From contig NZ_BOSJ01000003.1 of assembly GCF_018403285.1 (NCBI RefSeq), positions 186,001-250,000 on the forward strand: a stretch of 64,000 nt of DNA, read 5' to 3'. The notes beneath the pieces were generated by a model that was not told where the DNA came from, made no database searches, and saw only the letters and a program-made list of their open reading frames with translations. Each line of letters begins with the position of its first letter. The first letter of the stretch is position 1. This DNA comes from Paenibacillus sp. J45TS6 (GTDB taxonomy: Bacteria; Bacillota; Bacilli; Paenibacillales; Paenibacillaceae). The position numbers and the translations under genes are program-made. Shown one piece after another: positions 7,101 to 15,582 of the stretch.

Positions 7101-7778
7101 ATGGAACTGCATGAATTAAAGGGTGGGTATGATGTCCTCTGTAGTCTCGGCCATAACTGTCTTCCTGCAAGCCAGCTGAATCACAGTAAAATTCGGAATA
7201 TTGCTGGAGTCATCGACTGGATGATTTCCCCTCATTTATCAGGGGTCAGTGCCCTGCTACGTGATCGATTCCGACATATCATGCTAAGAGATAATCTCAG
7301 ATATTATGGGGCAAGTATTGATTCAGGTTGTTATGTCATTCGGGACGCAGCCTATGATCTATACTCCGTTCATGATTTTCCAATGGAAGATAATGACCCA
7401 GAGATTCTTGAAAGCTATTCTGGTCTAAAACAAAAGCTGGATTATAGAGCAAGCAGGTTTGTGCAGCTCATGCAGAGTGGCAAGCGAATCTTTTTTTTAC
7501 GAACGGAAGCCACTTCACATGAAACAGAAGAGCTGTTACAAGTTCTAGATGACCTCGTGGCAGGTGATTATAAATTACTGGTTGTGAATCACGCGCAGGT
7601 ACCTTATATAGTTCAAATTGATTATCAACTGCCGAACGTTTGTACACTGCTCATTCCAGAGGTAGCAAACATGTTTCAAGATAACCACACCTTATGGCGA
7701 ACCATTCTGGGAGGGATTTATAACACCATGACCAACGAAGAAATAAATAGCTATCTATTGCAAAATTACAACATATGA
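7101..7778 (+). CDS. DUF1796 putative papain-like cysteine peptidase
   Basis: 225 aa. The opening SLGHNCLPASQL and the following VIDWMISP are the DUF1796 hallmarks, with the Cys of 'HNC' as the predicted nucleophile. The segment GKRIFFLRTEATS and VVNHAQ supply further conserved residues of the fold. Substrate and cellular role are unknown for the family; activity is predicted only. No signal peptide. AAAGGAGG lies before ATG 7101, and the gene has its own terminator. Confidence 0.78.
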   Translation: MELHELKGGYDVLCSLGHNCLPASQLNHSKIRNIAGVIDWMISPHLSGVSALLRDRFRHIMLRDNLRYYGASIDSGCYVIRDAAYDLYSVHDFPMEDNDPEILESYSGLKQKLDYRASRFVQLMQSGKRIFFLRTEATSHETEELLQVLDDLVAGDYKLLVVNHAQVPYIVQIDYQLPNVCTLLIPEVANMFQDNHTLWRTILGGIYNTMTNEEINSYLLQNYNI

Positions 7779-7849
7779 AAAATTCACATTAATAACAAGA
7801 GGTTTCTTGTTTCTTTTGATCGAGGCAATACTACTACTTTACCTATCAT

Positions 7850-7905
7850 GAAAAACGAAAAACATCCGGTTCATGAACGTAGTTCATATCGCCGGATGTT
7901 TCTAT
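7850..7905. terminator. Bidirectional terminator between DUF1796 and nrdG
   Basis: AACATCCGG (7861-7869) pairs with CCGGATGTT (7892-7900); a smaller inverted repeat (TGAAC/GTTCA) sits in the loop. A-rich and T-rich flanks let it serve the two converging genes. Confidence 0.75.
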
Positions 7906-7910
7906 TCGTG

Positions 7911-8414
7911 TTATAAAGTGATCACTGTATCCTCAGATAACGATGCTTGTACATCAATAATTCGCTGATTTCGGCTTCCGCGAAAAAGAAGCGTAGTATC
8001 TTTCAATTCCATTTGAAAAGGACCATCGATGATGACATCACAAAGCTCAGCAAGCGAGCGCATGTCTGGGTCCTCCAGCAGTTTTTCATAGACAAAACCG
8101 GTATAAGCCCAAAGGGTCTTTCCTGGACAAAGTTCTTTATACTTCCGAATGAAATCGGTGCATGCAGGAGCAGAGAAGAAAGGATCTCCCCCGCATAAGG
8201 TCAGCCCATCAAGTAATGGGTTGTCCGCAATTTCCTGGATGATACGCAGTTGTTCTTCTTCCGTGAAAGGTTTACCTGCTCTAAAGTTCCAGGAAGATGG
8301 ATTAAAACAGCCGGGACATGCATGCTTACAGCCACTTATAAAAACAACAGCCCGAAGACCCGCACCTTCATTAATAGATTCTGGAATATAACCGCAGATG
8401 TGCAAAGGGATCAT
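7911..8414 (-). CDS. nrdG: Anaerobic ribonucleotide reductase-activating protein
   Basis: 167 aa radical-SAM activase that installs the glycyl radical on NrdD. The iron-sulfur motif C29-x3-C33-x2-C36 (CKHACPGC) is present, with the SAM-binding GGDPFF segment (TLCGGDPF) further on. Its ATG overlaps the TGA of nrdD (ATGA), so the two are translationally coupled. Regulation is shared with nrdD: an Fnr-like and an NrdR-like site lie upstream of the pair. Confidence 0.93.
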   Translation of the reverse strand: MIPLHICGYIPESINEGAGLRAVVFISGCKHACPGCFNPSSWNFRAGKPFTEEEQLRIIQEIADNPLLDGLTLCGGDPFFSAPACTDFIRKYKELCPGKTLWAYTGFVYEKLLEDPDMRSLAELCDVIIDGPFQMELKDTTLLFRGSRNQRIIDVQASLSEDTVITL

Positions 8415-10378
8415 AGATGTTTAACCCGATCTCTGACTTCCGCTTGTTTAGCTGAATTGAATCGAACCGTGTAATCTCCAGTTAAATATCCAGTTACTCT
8501 GCGAAGTCGGCTGAAATGAATGTCATTTTCATTTATTCCACAGCTTGGACATTCCGTACCAATGACACCTTCATAGCCGCAGGAAGGACAGCGATCTAAT
8601 GGGTGGTTGACTGAGAAATAACCGATATTTTGAGACAGCGCATATTGTACAATTCGGCGGAATGCATCCTGATTATTACGGGCATTTCCATCCAGCTCTA
8701 CATAAGAGATCGCCCCTGCATTGCAAAGTTCATGGAAAGGTGCTTCCAGCTGAATTTTCTTCGCAGCGGAGATCGAATAGTAGACAGGAACATGGAAAGA
8801 GTTCGTATAGTAATCACGATCATTAATTTCAGGTAGAATGCCGTATTTATTTCGATCCAAAACGGTGAATTTTCCTGACAAGCCTTCTGCTGGAGTGGCA
8901 AACAGGGTAATGTTCAGATTGTATTCATCCCCTTTTTTGTCACAGAAATTCCGCATGGTTTCAATAATATGAACCGCTTCTTTGTAGGATAATTCGTCTT
9001 CCGCATGATGTTTTCCATATAATGCTTTCATACATTCAGCGAGTCCAATAAATCCAATCGACAATGTTCCATGCTTCAGCAGGGCTGCTACGGGTTCATC
9101 AGGATTCAGATGTTCGCCGCCTTCCCAGACACCTTCCCGCATCATAAAGTCAGAAGCTTTTGCAGGTTGAACAGATTGAATAGCGTATCTATGCAGCAGC
9201 CCTTCTAAAGCAATCTCCATTACGCGGTGTAAATTCTTGTAGAATTCTTTCATATCGGGTTCTGTCCTTTTCCGCAGCGCAATCCCATGTTCAATGCCAA
9301 GCTTCACAAGGTTAACCGTATTAAAAGAGAGGTTTCCTTTTCCGCTTTGACGGTTGCGGCCAAACCGGTCAGCGATCGTACGCGTGCGGCAACCCATGGT
9401 AGCAATGATGGTATCCGGTTCATTTTCACGATAGAACGGCAAATTAAATGTAGCATCGACATTTACGAAGTTCGGATATAATCTCCGGCTGGAACATTCG
9501 AGCGCTTTTACAAAAATATCGTAGTTGGGTTCGCCAGGAGCTTGGTTAATCCCTTGTTTACACTGGAAAATATGTTGAGGGAACACAGGAGTTTCTCCAT
9601 GGCCGAGTCCTGCGATTGTAGCATCAAGAAGCGCATTGGATACAAGTCTTCCTTCCGCAGACGTGCATAATCCATAGTTTAGGGACGTAAACGGAATTTG
9701 ACCGCCTGCCCGGCTGCTCATTGTATTTAAGTTATGAATAAGAGATTCAGCAGCTTGATGTGTCTCTTGAATGGTTTCATTCATGGCAAAAGCGTAGGCT
9801 TTAGGACAGGTCGTTTGTGCGAGTTCGCTATTCATATGGATATGTTCTTGATCTAGTTCCGCTGTTTCTTCAAATAATTGTTTTCCTTTTCGGAAGTGCT
9901 TTCTAAAGGAGCGTGCTACATAAGGAGCCAGGTCCCAATCGATTTTGTTGGCAGAAACACCGCCAAATTGGCTGTTTTGCTGAGACTGAAAAATAATAGC
10001 GACAAGTGACATCGCTGACATGATCGACTGAGGGGTGCGAACAGAACCATTTCCTGTGTTAAAACCGCGTTCTAGAAGCCGATCAAAAGGAATAAAGATG
10101 CAGTTTGTTGTACCAAGCGCATATTGGTCAAGGTCGTGAACATAAAGTTCGCCTTCTGTTATAGCTTGAGCAACCTGTTTGGGAAGGACATGCTTCATGA
10201 CATGTTTTTTCGCAGTTTCAGATCCGATTTTACTCATCTTTCCGCTGAAAGAGTCTCCATTCAGATTTGCATTTTCTCTAAGCAGATCGGTGTCCTTACT
10301 GCCTAAGATTTGGTCCATTATATCTGTGAGTTCATCTGCTTGTTTAGGGTTAGGTATAAATGCTTCTAATTTTGCCAT
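8411..10378 (-). CDS. nrdD: Anaerobic (class III) ribonucleoside-triphosphate reductase
   Basis: 655 aa. It makes dNTPs without oxygen using a glycyl radical. The C-terminus carries the zinc cysteines (CPSCGYEGVIGTECPSCG) and the glycyl-radical motif RRVTGYLTG with the radical glycine at about 630; its partner is NrdG. The N-terminus goes straight into the catalytic domain (DLLRENANLNGDSFSGKM) and lacks a visible ATP-cone. Allosteric control by an N-terminal cone therefore seems absent, while the substrate-specificity site may remain. Start ATG 10378 with AAGGAG. First gene of nrdDG. Confidence 0.93.
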   Translation of the reverse strand: MAKLEAFIPNPKQADELTDIMDQILGSKDTDLLRENANLNGDSFSGKMSKIGSETAKKHVMKHVLPKQVAQAITEGELYVHDLDQYALGTTNCIFIPFDRLLERGFNTGNGSVRTPQSIMSAMSLVAIIFQSQQNSQFGGVSANKIDWDLAPYVARSFRKHFRKGKQLFEETAELDQEHIHMNSELAQTTCPKAYAFAMNETIQETHQAAESLIHNLNTMSSRAGGQIPFTSLNYGLCTSAEGRLVSNALLDATIAGLGHGETPVFPQHIFQCKQGINQAPGEPNYDIFVKALECSSRRLYPNFVNVDATFNLPFYRENEPDTIIATMGCRTRTIADRFGRNRQSGKGNLSFNTVNLVKLGIEHGIALRKRTEPDMKEFYKNLHRVMEIALEGLLHRYAIQSVQPAKASDFMMREGVWEGGEHLNPDEPVAALLKHGTLSIGFIGLAECMKALYGKHHAEDELSYKEAVHIIETMRNFCDKKGDEYNLNITLFATPAEGLSGKFTVLDRNKYGILPEINDRDYYTNSFHVPVYYSISAAKKIQLEAPFHELCNAGAISYVELDGNARNNQDAFRRIVQYALSQNIGYFSVNHPLDRCPSCGYEGVIGTECPSCGINENDIHFSRLRRVTGYLTGDYTVRFNSAKQAEVRDRVKHL

Positions 10379-10459
10379 AATGAATGATCTCCTTCTAAAT
10401 CCGTTTTCTGTTATGTGTAGTTTGTTTTGGATGAATTCTATGTTTTTGTAATACGATAC

Positions 10460-10475
10460 ATACTATATATTGATC
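10460..10475 (-). promoter_or_regulatory. NrdR-box-like sequence upstream of nrdDG
   Basis: On the minus strand this reads GATCAATATATAGTAT. Its core CAATATATAGT matches the NrdR consensus (acaCwAtATaTwGtgt), while the outer bases do not. It lies at the likely transcription start, a sensible place for a repressor. Only one convincing box is seen, whereas NrdR usually binds two. Confidence 0.45.
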
Positions 10476-10484
10476 TATTTGAGT

Positions 10485-10528
10485 ATCATACCTACAAGAT
10501 GTACTCGGAGTGTATGACAAAAATCACA
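10485..10528 (-). promoter_or_regulatory. nrdDG promoter with an Fnr-like activator site
   Basis: TATGACAAAAATCACA (10513-10528, one mismatch to TGTGA-N6-TCACA) lies upstream of a -10 TATGAT (10490-10485, minus strand). With transcription starting near 10478 the site is centred about 42 nt upstream, the position used by class II activators of the Fnr/CRP family. This fits anaerobic induction of nrdDG. Confidence 0.55.
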
Positions 10529-10848
10529 GTTTGGCCTGCGTAAAATCCTAAACAGAGACTCAAAAAGTTCATAAACCCTTGTCATTATGGGAGGAAGCGC
10601 TATGCAATATGAAGTGAAAAAAACATAAAAAATAAAGGGAGAATGCTTTATAAATAAAATAATTAAAAAACAGTTATAGAAAGGAAATACAGATGCAGAA
10701 GGAACTGGGATGTGTTATGTTGTAGCAGTGCGATAAATCACGATAAGTAACGATACTTACTCCTTACATTGTCCGTATACCTCATCTAAAAAAAAGGAAG
10801 GTAAACGGATTTACATATACATAGATAGAATGGGATGGAGGAGAAAAA
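10529..10848 (+). other. Long leader region before the DHA2 exporter, with tiny SD-preceded ORFs
   Basis: No ordinary gene. Three very short ORFs in series each have a purine-rich SD: 10602-10628 (MQYEVKKT), 10643-10657 (MLYK) and 10693-10725 (MQKELGCVML). All point towards the exporter gene. I see no convincing intrinsic terminator between them and the gene. They may be leader peptides or simply a product of an AG-rich leader. Confidence 0.35.
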
Positions 10849-12378
10849 TTGAATACAACTTCACTGAATGATTCGGCAGATAACAACGAAAATAAGAGAT
10901 CTGATTCGCCGAAAACCGGTTTGCTTCTTGCTGTTTTATTGTCGGGTGCCTTTGTAGCTATTCTTAACGAGACGTTACTGAATGTAGCTTTATTTCAAAT
11001 CATGGGTGATCTGAGTATTGAACCTCACCTAGCACAGTGGCTTTCGACTAGCTACATGCTTGTCATCGGTATACTTATCCCCGTATCTGCGTATTTAGTT
11101 CAGCGGTTTACAACAAGACAACTTTATCTATCTGCAATGGCCTTATTCCTGATCGGGACAGTCCTTGCCGCAATTAGTTCAAGCTTCGGTATTCTTCTCT
11201 TAGGAAGGGTCATTCAAGCCGTAGGTACAGCTGTGCTGATTCCACTGATGATGAATATTATCTTGGCTGTCATTCCTATGGAGCGCAGAGGAGCTGCAAT
11301 GGGACTGATTGGACTTGTTCTTATGTTTGCGCCCGCCATAGGACCGACATTATCTGGTTTTATCCTGCAGCATCTATCATGGCGCTGGTTATTTATTTTA
11401 GTAGCTCCGATCGTTGCCTTAACGTTGATCTTCGGATTTATGAAGCTGCGAAATGTTACAAGTACGAGCAGACCGAAGCTGGATGTGTTCTCCGTTATTC
11501 TTTCTACGATTGGCTTTGGAGGAATTGTATTCGGATTTGGAAGTATGGGGGAAGGTGGCAGCACAGCGATTCAGAGCTATGTGATCTTTATTATCGCGAT
11601 TGGTGCTATATCTCTTGCTCTCTTTGTGTGGAGGCAGATGAAGTTGACCGCGCCTGTTATGGATATGAAGGTATTTATCTATCCGATGTTTTCTGTTGCT
11701 GTGGTATTATCCATCATCGTGATGATGACTATGTTTGCTATGATGCTCGTTTTACCTCTTTATTTGCAGGAAGTCATGCTTTATAGTGCTCTGATGACCG
11801 GACTTGTCATGTTACCTGGCGGACTTCTGAACGGACTCATGTCACCAATCATGGGGAAATTATTCGATAAATATGGGCCACGGGTGCTTCTTTTGCCTGG
11901 AATGTTGATTATGATTGTTACAATCACTTGTTTCTTATTGCTGCCTTTACAGTCTGCTTGGCTCGTGGCCATTCTTCAAACGTTCTTAATGATATCTATT
12001 GCGATGATTATGATGCCTGCACAAACCAATGGACTGAATGCTCTTCCTGCAGAGTTATATCCGCATGGGACAGCGGTTCTGACTACGCTGCAGCAAACGT
12101 CAGGTGCTCTCGGTGCAGCAATCTTCATCTCGATCATGCAGAATGGGGAGAAGAAAGCGCTAAGCGGCATAGCGAATCCTGGAACGGCTGAATTGAATGC
12201 AGCAATGACTGCGGGTGTAATGGACGCATTTAAGATCGGACTGATTCTCGCATGTCTCGGTTTCGTCCTTGCTTTGTTCGTGAAAAGGGTGGCAGGACAG
12301 ACAACGAATAGTACAGCATCTTCGGTACTTAGCGAGACGGAACTTGTTACAGGAACGGCAACTGTAAAAGGAAAATAA
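10849..12378 (+). CDS. DHA2-family multidrug efflux MFS transporter
   Basis: 509 aa with about 14 hydrophobic segments, the DHA2 topology. Motif C-like LMFAPAIGPTLSG and the opening LNETLLNVALFQIMGDL are typical of the LmrB/MdtP-like drug:H+ antiporters of Bacillales. It probably exports lipophilic drugs; the substrate cannot be told from sequence. The first 25 residues are hydrophilic and cytoplasmic. The TTG start (10849) has GGAGGAG about 6 nt upstream. A leader of some 300 nt precedes it and a strong terminator follows. No regulator gene adjoins. Confidence 0.85.
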   Translation: MNTTSLNDSADNNENKRSDSPKTGLLLAVLLSGAFVAILNETLLNVALFQIMGDLSIEPHLAQWLSTSYMLVIGILIPVSAYLVQRFTTRQLYLSAMALFLIGTVLAAISSSFGILLLGRVIQAVGTAVLIPLMMNIILAVIPMERRGAAMGLIGLVLMFAPAIGPTLSGFILQHLSWRWLFILVAPIVALTLIFGFMKLRNVTSTSRPKLDVFSVILSTIGFGGIVFGFGSMGEGGSTAIQSYVIFIIAIGAISLALFVWRQMKLTAPVMDMKVFIYPMFSVAVVLSIIVMMTMFAMMLVLPLYLQEVMLYSALMTGLVMLPGGLLNGLMSPIMGKLFDKYGPRVLLLPGMLIMIVTITCFLLLPLQSAWLVAILQTFLMISIAMIMMPAQTNGLNALPAELYPHGTAVLTTLQQTSGALGAAIFISIMQNGEKKALSGIANPGTAELNAAMTAGVMDAFKIGLILACLGFVLALFVKRVAGQTTNSTASSVLSETELVTGTATVKGK

Positions 12379-12434
12379 ATTAGTATGCAATTGTACTTAC
12401 TGAATCATATATGGCAGAGTGGAATGCAATATGA

Positions 12435-12476
12435 AAAGGTGGATCAAATTGAACTCAATTTGATCCACCTTTTTTG
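12435..12476 (+). terminator. Strong intrinsic terminator after the DHA2 exporter
   Basis: AAAGGTGGATCAAATTGA pairs with TCAATTTGATCCACCTTTTT across a very short loop; six T follow. Confidence 0.92.
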
Positions 12477-12558
12477 TGGTTATTAGGAATTACAACACTT
12501 ATCTCCCCTCATTTGCTAATTAGTGGTAAAATAATGTCTTGAAATGAGGTGGGTACAG

Positions 12559-13380
12559 GTGAATACGCCGAAATGGCTAACTGCAAGATCAGTATTCATT
12601 GGATTTTTATTGCTGTTAATCATGAGTTGGGCAGGGAATGTATGGTATTACTTCGGGGTAAGACTCGATAAACCTTTGTTCCTCGTGCATTTGGGGAGTT
12701 ACGATGTAAACCAAGAAGAAATTCCAATTTATTATCTGGAGAACAAAACGGGTGATAACAGGGTCATATATATCAAGTTTGATGAGCTGCCTTATTCCAG
12801 TTACCGAATCGAAGAAGTGAAGGAATATACACACCATGTTCTAAAGGTCCTTTACTATAAGCCGCTAAGAGAAGAAAATGAGCAAAATGAACAGCAGGAC
12901 CTTGTGATTCATGAAATGGAAGTGGTGTACCAAGGGATTGAGCCTAAACGAATCCCGATCGGTGAAATTCGTATTGAGACATTTGATCAGTCAGATGAAG
13001 ATTCGATTGTCCTTACTACGTCTAGCGGCGATTCTCCTGATGGCAGCGGACTTACGGCTCTTCGGATGAAAGAACCTGCAATCCTTGAACACGTGTCTCT
13101 AAATCAGTCTGATATCGAACCGGTTCTTCAGCTTATGGTGAATGATACGGATTATACCGATCTACAGGAATGGAAATTGAACGCAAATGACCCCATTCGG
13201 ATCAGCTACAAGTGGAATCTTCCGAAGAAGGGTGAAGGATCAATGAGGGTATATAACCCCGTGGTTCAGCTTCATTTTAAACGGGAAGATGGTTCAACCA
13301 AGGTAGAAGCAATAGCGCTTAATGAGAGTTCTGTTTATTTCTCAGAAGATCAAGTGAGGTCCTATATACAAGAGAGGTGA
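12559..13380 (+). CDS. Unknown membrane-anchored ectodomain protein, copy 1 (module gene A1)
   Basis: 273 aa from GTG 12559 (AGGTGG 6 nt upstream); an ATG at 12544 lies on top of the SD. One N-terminal membrane segment (about 10-30) ends in the motif WAGNVWYYFGVRLDKPLF. About 240 extracytoplasmic residues rich in beta-type sequence follow, with IPIGEIRIE and SSGDSPDGSG as landmarks. It is a paralogue of the gene at 14030: the same 'WAGN.xYY', 'YLENK', 'IPIGE' and 'DGSG' stations occur in the same order. Its stop overlaps the GTG of the next gene. Family not recognised. Confidence 0.72.
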   Translation: MNTPKWLTARSVFIGFLLLLIMSWAGNVWYYFGVRLDKPLFLVHLGSYDVNQEEIPIYYLENKTGDNRVIYIKFDELPYSSYRIEEVKEYTHHVLKVLYYKPLREENEQNEQQDLVIHEMEVVYQGIEPKRIPIGEIRIETFDQSDEDSIVLTTSSGDSPDGSGLTALRMKEPAILEHVSLNQSDIEPVLQLMVNDTDYTDLQEWKLNANDPIRISYKWNLPKKGEGSMRVYNPVVQLHFKREDGSTKVEAIALNESSVYFSEDQVRSYIQER

Positions 13381-13988
13381 ATGGATTGGAGTATTTATTG
13401 CGTACAAAGGTCACTACACCCCTTAGGAGAATGGGGATCGGATTTATTTTCATAATCATTAAAGTTAACTTTCATATTAATTCCTATTCATTTGATATAT
13501 TTGCTGATTTTATAGGGTTTTTCTTGATTTATAGAGCTGCTGTGGTATTAAGCGAAAGAACATCTGCTTTTCATGTTGTCTCATGGCTTGCTCTTTTGCT
13601 ATCCATCCTCTCCCTGCCTAAGGATTTCATGCCGTCAGTAAGTACTGCTGAAACATTTCAAACCATCTCGGTTGCAAACCATATCTATACGCAAGGCTTA
13701 CAATTACTCATGATTATACTCCTATATTTCATATACAAGGGTCTTTGTGATCTTCCTTTATGGTACTATATAAGATCGGGTTTACTAAAACAGTCGATGC
13801 AAAAAAGAAGCTTATGGCTGATCGGCTGTCTGATGCTGGAAATGCTCATCTATCCATTTTTTCTTAATCTAGTTGAGGATAAGCTCGTTTTTGTCATTGT
13901 TCCTGTGCTGCTTTCGGCTATCCTTTGTATCCTTTTCGTACGAGTATTGTACCGAATGGCAAAAGCGGCCGAGCAGATCAGAGGATGA
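13377..13988 (+). CDS. Unknown polytopic membrane protein, copy 1 (module gene B1)
   Basis: 203 aa, GTG start overlapping the stop of the previous gene (GTGA). About five hydrophobic segments. The first carries FDIFADFIGFFLIYRA, a version of the 'D-x-x-x-D-x-x-G-[YF]-x-L-I' membrane motif seen in uncharacterised Bacillales proteins. It shares RRMGIGF, FDIF.D..G, YPF and the C-terminal basic RVLYRMAKA with the paralogue at 14887. With its partner it probably forms a membrane complex. Function unknown. Confidence 0.7.
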   Translation: MNGLEYLLRTKVTTPLRRMGIGFIFIIIKVNFHINSYSFDIFADFIGFFLIYRAAVVLSERTSAFHVVSWLALLLSILSLPKDFMPSVSTAETFQTISVANHIYTQGLQLLMIILLYFIYKGLCDLPLWYYIRSGLLKQSMQKRSLWLIGCLMLEMLIYPFFLNLVEDKLVFVIVPVLLSAILCILFVRVLYRMAKAAEQIRG

Positions 13989-14029
13989 CGCAACAAATAT
14001 TAAGCGATGAGAAGGAAGGAAGAACACGA

Positions 14030-14890
14030 TTGAAGTACAAAGAACTGATCCATTCATCAAAGAAGCGTAAGACTACATTTATAGGATTAGGGCTGATATT
14101 AATTTTGCTAATCTTATGGGCGGGAAACATTGGGTATTACAACAGTATGCAGCTTGAAAAACCGGTTTTTCCTACCCACTATTTGACGACAACGATTTTC
14201 AAAGGAACAAATTGGATGGAAATTGATTACTTGGAGAACAAGGGACCGGGGAAGAAAGTGCAATCTATCTTTATCGAAGAATTCAATAAGGAATCTTATG
14301 CAAAAAATGAAAGAGCATCTTATAAGTATCAGTTGGCATACCAAATGCATTTTGAATTCACCGAAAAAGATCTAGAGTATTTGCCTGATCAGAATAATGA
14401 ACTCATCGTAAACACCATAACCGTAAATTATGATGACGGCACCTCGGAACAGGTTCCGATTGGTGAACTTATCTTTCGTGCCGATCCAGAAAAATCTCAG
14501 GGTTTAGCCATGATTCATGGGGGATCTTCTTCTGACGGTTCGGGATATGAGGTATTTGAGATGAACTCAGATGCAGTGCTTGAGAAAATTGAATTAAGTC
14601 ATACCGATAAATTAAAAGATTTATTCCAGCTTCGTGTGTATGGCAAACCATATGATCAAGTTACATACCCTAAACAAATTAAAAAAGGTGATCGTATCCG
14701 TTTTCAGTATGCGTCTATAGAACCGAGACTTGCACAAGATGGGTTTATTTCATATTCTGTAGGAATTTTAGTGCATTTTAGATTACCAGACGGTACCAAA
14801 ATAGTTTACGATCTTCTGACAAGCAACCATTTTTATTATTCATCGGATGAAATTAAAACGATTTTGCGAGATGGGGGTGCAGTGAAATGA
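14030..14890 (+). CDS. Unknown membrane-anchored ectodomain protein, copy 2 (module gene A2)
   Basis: 286 aa from TTG 14030, chosen because AAGGAAGGA lies about 9 nt upstream and the N-terminus then matches copy 1 in length; ATG 13985 overlaps the previous stop but has no usable SD. A membrane anchor (about 14-34, GLGLILILLILWAGN) is followed by IGYYNSMQLEKPVFP and a 240-residue ectodomain. YLENK, VPIGELIF and SSSDGSGYEVFEM are shared with copy 1; identity looks modest, so the duplication is old. It overlaps the next gene by ATGA. Confidence 0.7.
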   Translation: MKYKELIHSSKKRKTTFIGLGLILILLILWAGNIGYYNSMQLEKPVFPTHYLTTTIFKGTNWMEIDYLENKGPGKKVQSIFIEEFNKESYAKNERASYKYQLAYQMHFEFTEKDLEYLPDQNNELIVNTITVNYDDGTSEQVPIGELIFRADPEKSQGLAMIHGGSSSDGSGYEVFEMNSDAVLEKIELSHTDKLKDLFQLRVYGKPYDQVTYPKQIKKGDRIRFQYASIEPRLAQDGFISYSVGILVHFRLPDGTKIVYDLLTSNHFYYSSDEIKTILRDGGAVK

Positions 14891-15486
14891 CGAACCTCTC
14901 AATTCAGCACATCAGTGAAAAAGCACTTCGCCGAATGGCATGGGGATTTACCCTGCTTATACTGGATATTAATATCATGAATTTTGACATTTTTAATGAC
15001 CTGTTAGGATATGTACTCATTTTATACTCGCTTTCTTCCTTAGAAGCAGAGTCTGCTCTATTTCAAAAAGTGAAATGGATTACGTTTATTCTTTTGATCG
15101 AATCTTTTATAAGAGATTGGGTTCCGAATTTAAATAGTGGGATCTGGTTCCCAGACATATCTCTGTCTTCCATTGTATATGCGCAGTCTTCCTCCATAGT
15201 CAATTTACTGATGATCATGCTGTTGTTTACTTCACTTGGGCAATTATCGATATGGCATCAAATGAGTGATCCATCGCTGGAAGAGGCGATCTTAACTAGA
15301 CGCAACGCATTAATTGGTTTGCTTGTCCTTCAGCAATTTTTCTATCCTTTTATTATCAATTTGGAAAAAGAATGGGCAATCGTGATGACGATCTATGCAG
15401 TCTTATACGTGTTTTTCATGTTCTTATTGATTCGGCTGTTGTTTCGCTTGGCTAAGGCATATCAAGGGGTACATCAAGAACAATAG
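14887..15486 (+). CDS. Unknown polytopic membrane protein, copy 2 (module gene B2)
   Basis: 199 aa, ATG overlapping the preceding TGA, with GGGGGTG upstream. About five hydrophobic segments and the motif FDIFNDLLGYVLILYSL in the first, as in its paralogue at 13377. It ends with the same basic tail pattern (RLLFRLAKAYQ). All four genes of the duplicated module are tightly overlapped, so the products are probably made in fixed ratio. Function unknown. Confidence 0.7.
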   Translation: MTNLSIQHISEKALRRMAWGFTLLILDINIMNFDIFNDLLGYVLILYSLSSLEAESALFQKVKWITFILLIESFIRDWVPNLNSGIWFPDISLSSIVYAQSSSIVNLLMIMLLFTSLGQLSIWHQMSDPSLEEAILTRRNALIGLLVLQQFFYPFIINLEKEWAIVMTIYAVLYVFFMFLLIRLLFRLAKAYQGVHQEQ

Positions 15487-15582
15487 AAGAATGCGAGTAA
15501 TATGGAGAGCAGTGATCCATACTTATAGAATGGGTACTTATTAGAACGGATAGTGAATAGGGATAGAAGGGAGAAATCATAA

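Noticed and set aside
9287-10451. Several 60-90 codon plus-strand ORFs opposite nrdD
   Set aside because: Antisense to a conserved enzyme, with no SD and no family resemblance.
11379-11786. 135-codon ORF in another frame of the DHA2 exporter
   Set aside because: Cys/Tyr-rich shadow of a hydrophobic gene; no SD.
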